Below, one piece after another: positions 1 to 5,196 of a stretch of DNA of 5,198 bases. The stretch's first letter is position 1; each line of letters begins with the position of its first letter. The notes below the pieces were generated by a model. It saw only the letters and a list, made by a program, of their open reading frames with translations. It was not told the origin of the DNA and made no database searches. Position numbers and translations under genes: made by a program. Source of the DNA: an uncultured Polymorphobacter sp. (GTDB lineage: Bacteria > Pseudomonadota > Alphaproteobacteria > Sphingomonadales > Sphingomonadaceae). The stretch is from assembly GCA_937894055.1 (NCBI GenBank), contig CALDHQ010000154.1:1-5198 (forward strand), in the 5' to 3' direction.

Positions 1-167
1 AGTACGTTCACGGTGGTCACGCCCTTGGGGTCCACGCCGCAGGCCTTGAGGATCTGGATCGCGCGGCCGGAGAAGCCGCACATCGGGAACTGGGCGGTGC
101 CCTTCATGAACAGCACGACGCGGCCGCCCTTCACGATGCTGTCAATGCGTTGTTGAACGTCACTCAT
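1..167 (-). CDS. grxD: Grx4-type monothiol glutaredoxin (CGFS), N-terminal part, cut by window edge
   Basis: This is the first 55 codons of a monothiol glutaredoxin; the rest lies beyond the left edge. The visible protein starts MSDVQQRIDSIVKGGRVVLF, then MKGT at residues 21-24 and the family-defining CGFS at 30-33. That motif holds the single active-site cysteine which, with glutathione, binds a bridging [2Fe-2S] cluster in this family. Known family members act in the cytoplasm as Fe-S cluster carriers, often with BolA, rather than as general disulfide reductases. Family length is usually about 105-115 residues, so roughly half is seen. The ATG is chosen because it gives the normal short N-terminal helix before the beta strand; no strong ribosome binding site precedes it (only a weak purine-poor stretch). 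anmK lies 109 bp upstream on the same strand, a gap large enough for an own promoter. The family call is secure; the symbol follows E. coli usage. Confidence 0.93.
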   Translation of the reverse strand, partial: MSDVQQRIDSIVKGGRVVLFMKGTAQFPMCGFSGRAIQILKACGVDPKGVTTVNV

Positions 168-210
168 GTCTGTCTGCCAAGGTTGGTGGAATGGTCGGGG
201 TCAGGTGCGG

Positions 211-216
211 TTTATA
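211..216 (-). promoter_or_regulatory. Possible -10 element for grxD
   Basis: On the minus strand TATAAA lies 43 bp before the grxD start codon, the only AT-rich hexamer in the 109-bp gap between anmK and grxD. It matches TATAAT at five of six positions, but no good -35 is seen 16-18 bp upstream (the nearest TTGCGC is too close). The gap also holds a weak 5-bp GGGGC/GCCCC stem at 246-261 without a T-run. The promoter role is an inference. Confidence 0.3.
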
Positions 217-276
217 CGGCAAAGCGCAAGGCCTGGACGGTGCGGGGGGCGCTTGTGCCCCGATGGGCTGCGCGGC

Positions 277-1392
277 TCAATGCGGGTAGAGGGCGCCCAG
301 CAGGCGGGGCCCGTGGGCGCCCGTCACCGCCGGGTGGTTGCCGGGGCGCCGCTGCAAAAAGGCCTGGGCCAGCCAGGCAAAGGCGGCGGCCTCCACCTGC
401 ATGGGCGGCAGGCCGGCCGGGTCGGTGGTCTGGACGGCGCAGCCGGGCAGGCCCTGGGCCAGGCGCCGCATCAGATCGGCATTGAAGGCGCCGCCGCCGC
501 AGACCAGCAGCCGTAGCGGGCGCGCGGGGACGTGGCCCAGCGCCAGCGCGACGGTTTCCGCCGTGAACGCCGTCAGCGTCGCGGCGCCGTCGGCGAGGCT
601 CAGCCCGCGCGCCGCGCCGAGCGAGAAATCATGGCGGTCGAGCGATTTGGGCGGTGAGAGGTCGAACCACGGCAGGTCAGCCATCGCCGCGACGACCTGT
701 TCGTGGACGCTGCCCGATGCGGCGAGCGCACCACCGGCGTCGTGGCTCAGCCCGGCTTCGGCGCGGACCCAGTCGTCGATCAGCGCGTTGGCGGGGCCGG
801 TGTCAAAGCTGCCCCAGTCGTCACCGGCAAACCAGGTGATGTTGCCGACGCCGCCGAGGTTGAGCACCGCGACCGGCCCCTCCGCACGGAACCCCGATAC
901 CAAAGCGCGGTGATAGGCCGGGGCCAAGGGTGCGCCCTGCCCGCCGCTCGCCACATCGGCAGAGCGGAAGTCGTGCACGACGGTGATGCCGGTTTCGCGC
1001 GCCAGCAGCGCGCCATCGCCGATCTGCCACGTCCAGCGCCGGTCGGGGCGGTGCGCTATGGTCTGGCCGTGGAAGCCGACGAGTGCGACATCGGCCGCCG
1101 CCACGCCGGCCTGCGCCAGCAACGCCTTGACCGCCGCCGCATGCGCCAGCGTCTGGTCGCGGGCCACCGCATCGATCTCGGCGTGCGGTGCCGGTCGTTC
1201 CATCGTCAGTGCCGTCGCAATCGCCGCGCGCAGCCGCGCGCGCATCGGCTCGTCATAGGCGATACTATGGAACGCCAGCGGCTCCACCAGGTCATGGCCG
1301 TCGGTGCGGATCAGCGCCGCGTCGATGCCGTCCATCGACGTGCCCGACATCAGGCCGACCGCGAGCAGACTTTCGCTAGCCCCCGTGCTCAT
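277..1392 (-). CDS. anmK: Anhydro-N-acetylmuramic acid kinase (cell-wall recycling)
   Basis: AnmK cleaves the 1,6-anhydro bond of anhydro-MurNAc and phosphorylates the sugar to MurNAc-6-phosphate in the cytoplasm, so murein turnover products can be reused. The 371-residue protein has the normal family length. Visible family blocks (numbered from the ATG): [15 protein letters not shown] near 13-27 (phosphate-binding loop of the ASKHA fold), GFHGQT near 106-111, [16 protein letters not shown] near 146-161 with the expected catalytic Asp146, [10 protein letters not shown] near 178-187, [13 protein letters not shown] near 196-208, CGGGAFN near 298-304, and a C-terminal VTGA...LLGALYPH ending. The frame stays open to a GTG at 1401, but GGGAGG at 1407-1402 abuts that codon and sits 9 nt from the ATG at 1392, so the ATG is preferred. 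It is divergent from tyrS; grxD follows on the same strand after 109 bp. All key residues seem intact. Confidence 0.96.
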   Translation of the reverse strand: MSTGASESLLAVGLMSGTSMDGIDAALIRTDGHDLVEPLAFHSIAYDEPMRARLRAAIATALTMERPAPHAEIDAVARDQTLAHAAAVKALLAQAGVAAADVALVGFHGQTIAHRPDRRWTWQIGDGALLARETGITVVHDFRSADVASGGQGAPLAPAYHRALVSGFRAEGPVAVLNLGGVGNITWFAGDDWGSFDTGPANALIDDWVRAEAGLSHDAGGALAASGSVHEQVVAAMADLPWFDLSPPKSLDRHDFSLGAARGLSLADGAATLTAFTAETVALALGHVPARPLRLLVCGGGAFNADLMRRLAQGLPGCAVQTTDPAGLPPMQVEAAAFAWLAQAFLQRRPGNHPAVTGAHGPRLLGALYPH

Positions 1393-1401
1393 GCTAGGCA
1401 C

Positions 1402-1407
1402 CCTCCC
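1402..1407 (-). promoter_or_regulatory. Ribosome binding site of anmK, decides the start
   Basis: GGGAGG on the minus strand lies 9 nt before the ATG at 1392. It touches the alternative GTG codon at 1401, which therefore cannot be served by it. The site occupies much of the 18-bp space between the anmK and tyrS start codons. Confidence 0.6.
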
Positions 1408-1410
1408 GCC

Positions 1411-2628
1411 ATGACATACAAATCCGAATTCCTCCGTGTCCTAGACGAGCGCGGCTATCTCCACCAGATCACCGACGCCGACGCGCTCGACGCGGCGGCA
1501 GCCGGCGGCGTCGTGTCGGCCTATGTCGGGTTCGATTGCACCGCGCCGAGCCTGCACATCGGCAATCTCGTGTCGATCATGATGCTGCGCAAGCTGCAAC
1601 AGAGCGGCCACAAGCCGATCGTGCTGCTCGGCGGCGGCACTACCAAGGTCGGCGATCCGTCGGGCAAGGATGCCGGGCGCCAGCTGCTCGATGACGCGCG
1701 CATCGCCGGCAACATGGCGACGATCAAGCGCATCTTCGAACGCTTTTTGACGTTCGGGGACGGCCCGACCGATGCGGTGATGGTCAACAATGCCGACTGG
1801 CTCGACAAGCTCGAGTACATCCCGTTCCTGCGCGATATCGGCCGGCATTTTTCGATCAACCGCATGCTGACGTTCGATTCGGTCAAGCTGCGGCTCGACC
1901 GCGAGCAGCCGCTGAGCTTCCTCGAATTCAACTACATGATTTTGCAGGCCTATGATTACCTCGAGCTGTCGCGGCGCTTCGGCTGCCGGCTGCAGATGGG
2001 CGGGTCGGACCAATGGGGCAACATCGTCAACGGCACCGACCTGATCCGCCGCGTCGACAGCAAGGACGCGTTCGGGCTGACGACGCCGCTGATCACCACG
2101 TCGGACGGCGCCAAGATGGGCAAGACGGCAAATGGCGCGGTGTGGCTGCACGAGGATTCGCTGCCAAGCTATGATTACTGGCAGTTCTGGCGCAACACCC
2201 AGGACGCCGATGTCGGCAAGTTCATGCGGCTGTTCACCGAAATCCCCGAAGCCGAGATTCGCCGCTACGAAGCGCTTGAGGGTGCCGAAATCAACACCGC
2301 GAAGAAGGCGCTCGCTGACGCCGCAACCGCACTGTGCCGCGGTGCCGAGGCCGCCGCAGCCGCCGCCGAAACCGCGCGCGCGACGTTCGAGGCGGGCGAG
2401 GCCGGTGGCGATCTGCCGTCGTTCGCCATCGGGGCGGACGGCATCGGGCTGCTTGATGCGCTGGTCGGGTTGGGCATGGCGGCGTCAAAGGGCGAAGCGC
2501 GGCGGCTGATTCGCGGCGGCGGCGTCAAGGTCGATGACGTGACGGTCAGCGACGAAGCGCTGCATCTGCCGGGTGCGGCGAAGCTGTCGGTCGGCAAGAA
2601 GCGCCACGGCGTGCTCGTCGCCGGCTAA
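1411..2628 (+). CDS. tyrS: Tyrosine--tRNA ligase
   Basis: TyrS charges tRNA-Tyr with tyrosine using ATP in the cytoplasm. The 405-residue protein is a full-length bacterial class Ic synthetase. In order: N-terminal helix; Rossmann catalytic domain with the HIGH-type signature HIGN at 49-52 and GDPSGK at 81-86; the tyrosine-binding block GGSDQWGN at 197-204; the KMSKS-type loop KMGKT at 235-239; an anticodon-binding helical region that becomes very alanine-rich near 311-323; and an S4 RNA-binding domain at about 345-400 ([19 protein letters not shown]). The start [19 protein letters not shown] fits the family. The frame is open further upstream, but that stretch is antisense to anmK and has no credible start nearby. 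No good Shine-Dalgarno sequence precedes the ATG (only AGG at 1396-1398), so initiation may be weak or leaderless. It is transcribed alone: anmK is divergent on its left and a convergent gene is on its right. Confidence 0.97.
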   Translation: MTYKSEFLRVLDERGYLHQITDADALDAAAAGGVVSAYVGFDCTAPSLHIGNLVSIMMLRKLQQSGHKPIVLLGGGTTKVGDPSGKDAGRQLLDDARIAGNMATIKRIFERFLTFGDGPTDAVMVNNADWLDKLEYIPFLRDIGRHFSINRMLTFDSVKLRLDREQPLSFLEFNYMILQAYDYLELSRRFGCRLQMGGSDQWGNIVNGTDLIRRVDSKDAFGLTTPLITTSDGAKMGKTANGAVWLHEDSLPSYDYWQFWRNTQDADVGKFMRLFTEIPEAEIRRYEALEGAEINTAKKALADAATALCRGAEAAAAAAETARATFEAGEAGGDLPSFAIGADGIGLLDALVGLGMAASKGEARRLIRGGGVKVDDVTVSDEALHLPGAAKLSVGKKRHGVLVAG

Positions 2629-2648
2629 GCTCAGTTTCATTGAAATAG

Positions 2649-2738
2649 AACCAACCCCGCTCATCCCGAGCGAAGTCGAGGGACACACCCAACGCTCGGC
2701 TAGTCCCTCGACTTCGCTCGGGATGAGCGGGTTGGGTT
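2649..2738. repeat. Large intergenic inverted repeat (sphingomonad-type palindrome), possible bidirectional terminator
   Basis: Arms at 2649-2683 and 2704-2738 are inverted copies of 35 nt with two mismatches near the outer ends. The inner 28 nt (2656-2683 with 2704-2731) pair perfectly around a 20-nt spacer. The core of each arm reads CCCGAGCGAAGTCGAGGG or its complement, a motif I recognise as a common dispersed intergenic repeat in sphingomonads that often creates spurious ORFs. It begins 20 nt after the tyrS stop and lies 31 nt past the stop of the convergent Sel1 gene, so a transcript from either side would form the same hairpin. There is no real T-run on either side (only TTCTATTT in the minus-strand exit), so a terminator role is likely but not of the classical type. 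Just beyond it, 2740-2749 is the small palindrome TGCAATTGCA. Confidence 0.85.
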
Positions 2739-2769
2739 ATGCAATTGCAATACACGCGCGGTTAGGCAC

Positions 2770-3264
2770 CTACTGCGGCCACGGCCGCCAGCCTTCGACG
2801 CGCCGCGTCAGTGCTTCGACTTTGGCGGGGGCAAGCGCCATCTCGAGCCGCTTGGCGAGTTCGAGTGCCTCGACGCGCAACGCCGAATCGCCGCGCGCGG
2901 CGGCCAGCTGCGCCCAGACCCAGGCATCATCGGTATCGCGGCTGACGCCCTTGCCGGCGGCCAGCGCCCGCGCCAGCGCCAGTTGCCCGGGCGCATAGCC
3001 GCGGCTGGCGGCGCGGAACCAATAGGTGGCGGCGGTGGCGTGGTCGGCGGCGACACCCTGCCCGCGCGCATACATCGTGCCGAGCATGGTTTCGCCGATG
3101 GCCGAACCGTGATTGGCGAGCTTGGTGAACTGCGCATGCGCCTGGCCGTAGTCACCCGCCGCATAGGCGGCGAACCCGGCATCGAGCACGCCCTGCGCCC
3201 ACGGCGTCGCCGCCGACAGCGGTGCCGCCAGCGCCAGCAATGCCCCAAAAACCCAAACTCTCAT
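2770..3264 (-). CDS. Secreted Sel1-repeat protein of unknown role
   Basis: A 164-residue protein with a signal peptide (MRVWVFGALLALAAPLSA, probable cut near residues 18-20). A TPR-like helix pair follows at about 26-52 (FAAYAAGDYGQAHAQFTKLA), then two Sel1-type repeats: about 54-90 (LGTMYARGQGVAADHATAA, then YWFRAASRG) and about 91-126 (the second with GKGVSRDTDDAWVWAQLAAARGD). Sel1 repeats are alpha-solenoid units that bind proteins; family members are scaffolds or adaptors, here in the periplasm or outer compartment. No catalytic motif is seen. The frame extends 59 codons upstream to 3441, but that part is arginine-rich, lacks a signal sequence at its own start and would cover the regulatory region, so the Met just before the signal peptide is chosen. 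Its ribosome binding site is weak. It is divergent from the cytochrome operon and may share its control region. Domain call firm, function unknown. Confidence 0.85.
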   Translation of the reverse strand: MRVWVFGALLALAAPLSAATPWAQGVLDAGFAAYAAGDYGQAHAQFTKLANHGSAIGETMLGTMYARGQGVAADHATAATYWFRAASRGYAPGQLALARALAAGKGVSRDTDDAWVWAQLAAARGDSALRVEALELAKRLEMALAPAKVEALTRRVEGWRPWPQ

Positions 3265-3342
3265 GCTGCCACGCCTAGCCCGCGGCGGCGCGCAGGGCAA
3301 GTTTGCTGGCCGCGTCATGGAACCAATCCGCCGCGCCCGGCA

Positions 3343-3356
3343 TTGATCAGCATCAA
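3343..3356. promoter_or_regulatory. FNR/FnrL/Anr/Dnr-type operator
   Basis: TTGATcagcATCAA is a perfect match to the palindromic consensus TTGAT-N4-ATCAA of the oxygen- or NO-sensing FNR branch of CRP-family regulators. Its centre (3349.5) lies 30 bp upstream of the centre of a -10-like hexamer, close to the spacing of class II activated promoters, where the box is centred near -41.5. It precedes two cytochrome genes, a typical target class. It is also about 85 bp upstream of the divergent Sel1 gene. The site is seen directly; the regulator is not in the window. Confidence 0.75.
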
Positions 3357-3376
3357 GGTTACGACTGCGAAACAGG

Positions 3377-3382
3377 TGTAAC
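3377..3382 (+). promoter_or_regulatory. Likely -10 element of the cytochrome operon
   Basis: TGTAAC matches TATAAT at four of six positions. A transcript starting near 3389-3391 would place the FNR-type box at about -40 to -41.5, where a class II activator substitutes for a -35 element. No good -35 hexamer is seen, which fits an activator-dependent promoter. Inference from spacing. Confidence 0.45.
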
Positions 3383-3403
3383 CGAAAATCGAGCGAGGTG
3401 GGC

Positions 3404-3433
3404 ATGTACGACCAACGCGAATTGACCGGCTGA
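3404..3433 (+). CDS. Possible 9-residue leader ORF (MYDQRELTG)
   Basis: An ATG at 3404 follows GAGGTG (3395-3400) at good spacing and opens a 9-codon frame ending in TGA at 3431-3433, 7 nt before the ATG of the membrane cytochrome. The downstream gene has no ribosome binding site of its own, and its frame is closed by TGA at 3423-3425, so it cannot start further up. The simplest reading is translational coupling: ribosomes load at the leader, stop, and restart at 3441. It could also be chance, or a sign that the true start region is misread by a frameshift. No known attenuation pattern (such as a run of one codon) is seen. Confidence 0.4.
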   Translation: MYDQRELTG

Positions 3434-3440
3434 ACCAGCA

Positions 3441-4025
3441 ATGGCCTGGCGCACCAGCATATTGACGCGGGAAATCCTGCCGTTCGCGCTGTCGTTCGCG
3501 GCGCTGATCGGCGGCGTGCTCGTGGTCGATCTGGTGCTGCATCTGGCGGGGCTGGTTTGGATCGGCCGCTATCTCGGCATTGTTGGCGTTGCGATCATCC
3601 TCGGCTCGTTCAGCTATTCGCTGGCGAAGCGCAAATGGATCAAGCCGTTCAACCCCGTCGTGCGGCTGCGCCGGCATGAGCGCTGGGCCTGGGCCGGCGC
3701 GCTGCTGATCCTCGTCCACGCCGGTATCCACTTCAACGCGGTGCTGGCGTGGCTCGCGGTCGGGGCGATGCTGATCAACATCCTCAGCGGGCTGACCGGC
3801 AAATATCTGCTGCAGCGGGCGCGGGCCCGCATGGGCCAGACGCGCACCGACCTCGCCGAGCATGGCAGCGACCCCGCCGAAATCGAAGCGCAGATGTACT
3901 GGGACAGCCTGACCTACGGCGTCATCAAGCAATGGCGCAGCCTGCACGTGCCGATCACGCTGGCGTTCGGCGTGCTGGCGCTGGCGCATATCATCAGCAC
4001 CGCGCTGTTCTGGGGCTGGCATTGA
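3441..4025 (+). CDS. Membrane b-type cytochrome with two predicted haems (ferric reductase/cytochrome b-like)
   Basis: A 194-residue integral membrane protein with five likely helices: about 13-37, 41-61, 79-98, 100-118 and 169-190. Basic stretches at 62-81 and 121-135 suggest the N-terminus is in the cytoplasm and the C-terminus in the periplasm. Helix 3 carries His79 and His93 and helix 5 carries His169 and His183, each pair 14 residues apart. This is the pattern of bis-His two-haem bundles in cytochrome b and ferric-reductase/NOX families. By topology, His79/His169 would hold a haem near the cytoplasmic side and His93/His183 one near the periplasmic side, giving a path across the membrane. 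There is no flavin or NAD domain. A cytoplasmic loop at about 119-168 is unassigned. The gene overlaps the next by 4 nt and follows a short leader ORF; it has no clear ribosome binding site. Role inferred: quinol- or quinone-linked electron transfer to the partner cytochrome c. Confidence 0.8.
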   Translation: MAWRTSILTREILPFALSFAALIGGVLVVDLVLHLAGLVWIGRYLGIVGVAIILGSFSYSLAKRKWIKPFNPVVRLRRHERWAWAGALLILVHAGIHFNAVLAWLAVGAMLINILSGLTGKYLLQRARARMGQTRTDLAEHGSDPAEIEAQMYWDSLTYGVIKQWRSLHVPITLAFGVLALAHIISTALFWGWH

Positions 4026-4723
4026 ACCGCAAGATCTTCCTCGCGCTGATCGCCGCACTGCTGGCGGGCATCATCGCGCTGGCGTTCGTGCATCCGCTGC
4101 CGATGGTCGGCTCGGGGCCGCTGATGCCGGCGCACGCAGAACTCGCTACCGATTGCTTTGCCTGCCATGTGCCGTGGCGCGGGGTCAGCGCGACGCGCTG
4201 CACGACCTGTCACAAGGTTGCCGATATCGGTCGCAAGACCAGCCTTGGCGTCGCCATCATCCCGCCCAAGCCGGGGTTCCACCAGAAGCTTGCCGGGGTC
4301 GATTGCCTCGGCTGCCACACCGACCACATGGGCGCGCAACCGCCGCTGAGCTTCAGCCACGCACTGCTGGCGCCGGCGGTGCAGCGCCAGTGCGCGACCT
4401 GCCACGTCGCACCCAAAACACCGATGCATACCAACTTCGGCAGCGATTGCGCGAGCTGCCACACCACCAAGGCCTGGGCCCCCGCGACGTTCGACCATGC
4501 GCGCTATTTCGCGCTGACCGGCCCGCACAACGTGCCGTGCGCGACCTGCCACATCCGGCAGGATACCTCGCGCTACACCTGCTACGGCTGCCACGAACAC
4601 CGCCCCGACCAGATCCGCGCCGAACACCGCGAGGTCCGCACCACCAACCTCGACAATTGCGTCCAGTGCCACCGCAGCGCCGAAGGCGAACGCGGCGAGG
4701 GCGGCGAACGCGACGAAGACTGA
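4022..4723 (+). CDS. Membrane-anchored octahaem cytochrome c (c3/c7-like)
   Basis: A 233-residue periplasmic multihaem cytochrome. Residues 5-22 (FLALIAALLAGIIALAFV) form an export signal or, lacking a clear cut site there, an uncleaved anchor; AHA at 37-39 is a possible later cut site. Eight CXXCH haem-attachment motifs start at Cys45, 60, 95, 124, 143, 173, 187 and 213. Further histidines (38, 87, 102, 113, 136, 159, 169, 193, 202) could supply the distal ligand for every haem. F-x-H segments before Cys95, 124 and 173 are typical of class III (c3/c7) cytochromes. The length is short for eight haems, about 24 residues each, so this is probably an electron wire rather than a large oxidoreductase; no CXXCK-type active site is present. 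The TTG start at 4022 overlaps the upstream stop (TTGA), and it is the only start just before the signal sequence. The tail 218-233 is highly charged. Haem loading needs the Ccm pathway, not present here. Confidence 0.9.
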   Translation: MNRKIFLALIAALLAGIIALAFVHPLPMVGSGPLMPAHAELATDCFACHVPWRGVSATRCTTCHKVADIGRKTSLGVAIIPPKPGFHQKLAGVDCLGCHTDHMGAQPPLSFSHALLAPAVQRQCATCHVAPKTPMHTNFGSDCASCHTTKAWAPATFDHARYFALTGPHNVPCATCHIRQDTSRYTCYGCHEHRPDQIRAEHREVRTTNLDNCVQCHRSAEGERGEGGERDED

Positions 4724-4732
4724 ACCCCCACA

Positions 4733-4738
4733 AAGGAG
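4733..4738 (+). promoter_or_regulatory. Strong ribosome binding site of the cupin gene
   Basis: AAGGAG lies 6 nt before the ATG at 4745 and is the strongest Shine-Dalgarno sequence in the window. It contrasts with the absent or weak sites of the two cytochrome genes, so the cupin may be made in larger amounts from the same message. Confidence 0.75.
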
Positions 4739-4744
4739 ACGACC

Positions 4745-5140
4745 ATGAAAGGCTATGTCGCAGATATCGAGGAGCTGACCGAAGACAACGTCAACTTCCG
4801 CAAGGTGCTCTACACCGGCAAGCACCTGCAGCTCGTGCTGATGGCGCTCAAACCCGGCGAGGACATCGGCGCCGAAGTCCACACCACGCACGACCAGTTC
4901 TTCCGCGTCGAAAAGGGCAAGGGTGAAATCATCATCGACGGCAAGACCAGCAGCATCAAAAGCGGCTTCGCGATGATCGTGCCGGCGGGCGCCAAGCACA
5001 ATGTCATCAACACCGGCGACAAGCTGCTGCGCCTCTACACGCTGTATGCACCGCCCGAACATGTCGACCGTGTCATCGCGCTGACCCGCGCCGATGCGGA
5101 GGCGTTGCACGAGCATTTTGACGGGAAGACCACGGAGTAG
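4745..5140 (+). CDS. Small single-domain cupin protein
   Basis: A 131-residue protein with one cupin beta-barrel. Motif 1 spans about 38-60 (GEDIGAEVHTTHDQFFRVEKG) with likely metal ligands His46, a second site at His49 or Gln51, and Glu56. Motif 2 is GFAMIVPAGAKHNVINTG at 74-91 with His85. The family looks like the widespread mannose-6-phosphate isomerase-like cupins (COG0662 type), for which no single reaction is known. No signal peptide is seen, so it acts in the cytoplasm. After the barrel, a short helical tail (about 104-131) follows. It sits 21 bp after the octahaem cytochrome gene, with its own strong ribosome binding site and no visible promoter or terminator in the gap, so it is likely the third gene of that operon. 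A role in metal, haem or small-molecule sensing is possible but not shown by the sequence. Confidence 0.9.
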   Translation: MKGYVADIEELTEDNVNFRKVLYTGKHLQLVLMALKPGEDIGAEVHTTHDQFFRVEKGKGEIIIDGKTSSIKSGFAMIVPAGAKHNVINTGDKLLRLYTLYAPPEHVDRVIALTRADAEALHEHFDGKTTE

Positions 5141-5159
5141 GTTGAAGGGCCTCCGGCGG

Positions 5160-5196
5160 GCAGGCCTGAGGCCTGCACCCGATTGTTGGGTGCAGG
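5160..5196. terminator. Two overlapping hairpins after the cupin gene, possible terminator or repeat edge
   Basis: GCAGGCCT-G-AGGCCTGC (5160-5176) is a near-perfect palindrome. CCTGCACCC (5172-5180) pairs fully with GGGTGCAGG (5188-5196) around a 7-nt loop. They share 5172-5176 and so cannot both form. They start 20 bp after the cupin stop. No T-run is seen before the window ends, so a terminator role is only likely. The GCCTCCGGCGGG lead-in at 5149-5160 looks like a dispersed intergenic element cut by the right edge. Confidence 0.4.

Noticed and set aside
246..261. GGGGC/GCCCC stem downstream of anmK as a terminator
   Set aside because: Only five base pairs with no T-run on the minus strand; it can arise by chance in GC-rich DNA.
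703..1410. Open frame extending tyrS upstream by 236 codons
   Set aside because: It is antisense to the well-supported anmK gene and reads as arginine-rich shadow sequence; the TyrS family starts at 1411.
2740..2749. TGCAATTGCA palindrome as an operator
   Set aside because: A single 10-nt palindrome between two convergent genes, with no promoter beside it to regulate.
2485..2755. Short minus-strand frames covering the end of tyrS and the inverted repeat
   Set aside because: Their sequences (such as HPERSRG and LDFARDERG) are translations of the dispersed repeat, a known source of spurious proteins.
3265..3441. 59-codon N-terminal extension of the Sel1 protein
   Set aside because: It would bury the signal peptide inside the protein and cover the FNR-type box and leader ORF; the Met at 3264 gives a normal signal peptide.
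4022..4723. Octahaem tetrathionate reductase or hydroxylamine oxidoreductase-like enzyme
   Set aside because: Those enzymes are about twice as long or more and have an unusual catalytic haem site; here all eight motifs are plain CXXCH and the protein is too short.
3914..5116. 400-codon open frame on the minus strand opposite the cytochrome and cupin genes
   Set aside because: A GC-rich antisense shadow: the opposite strand has eight CXXCH motifs, an export signal and intact cupin motifs, while this frame has no recognisable domain.
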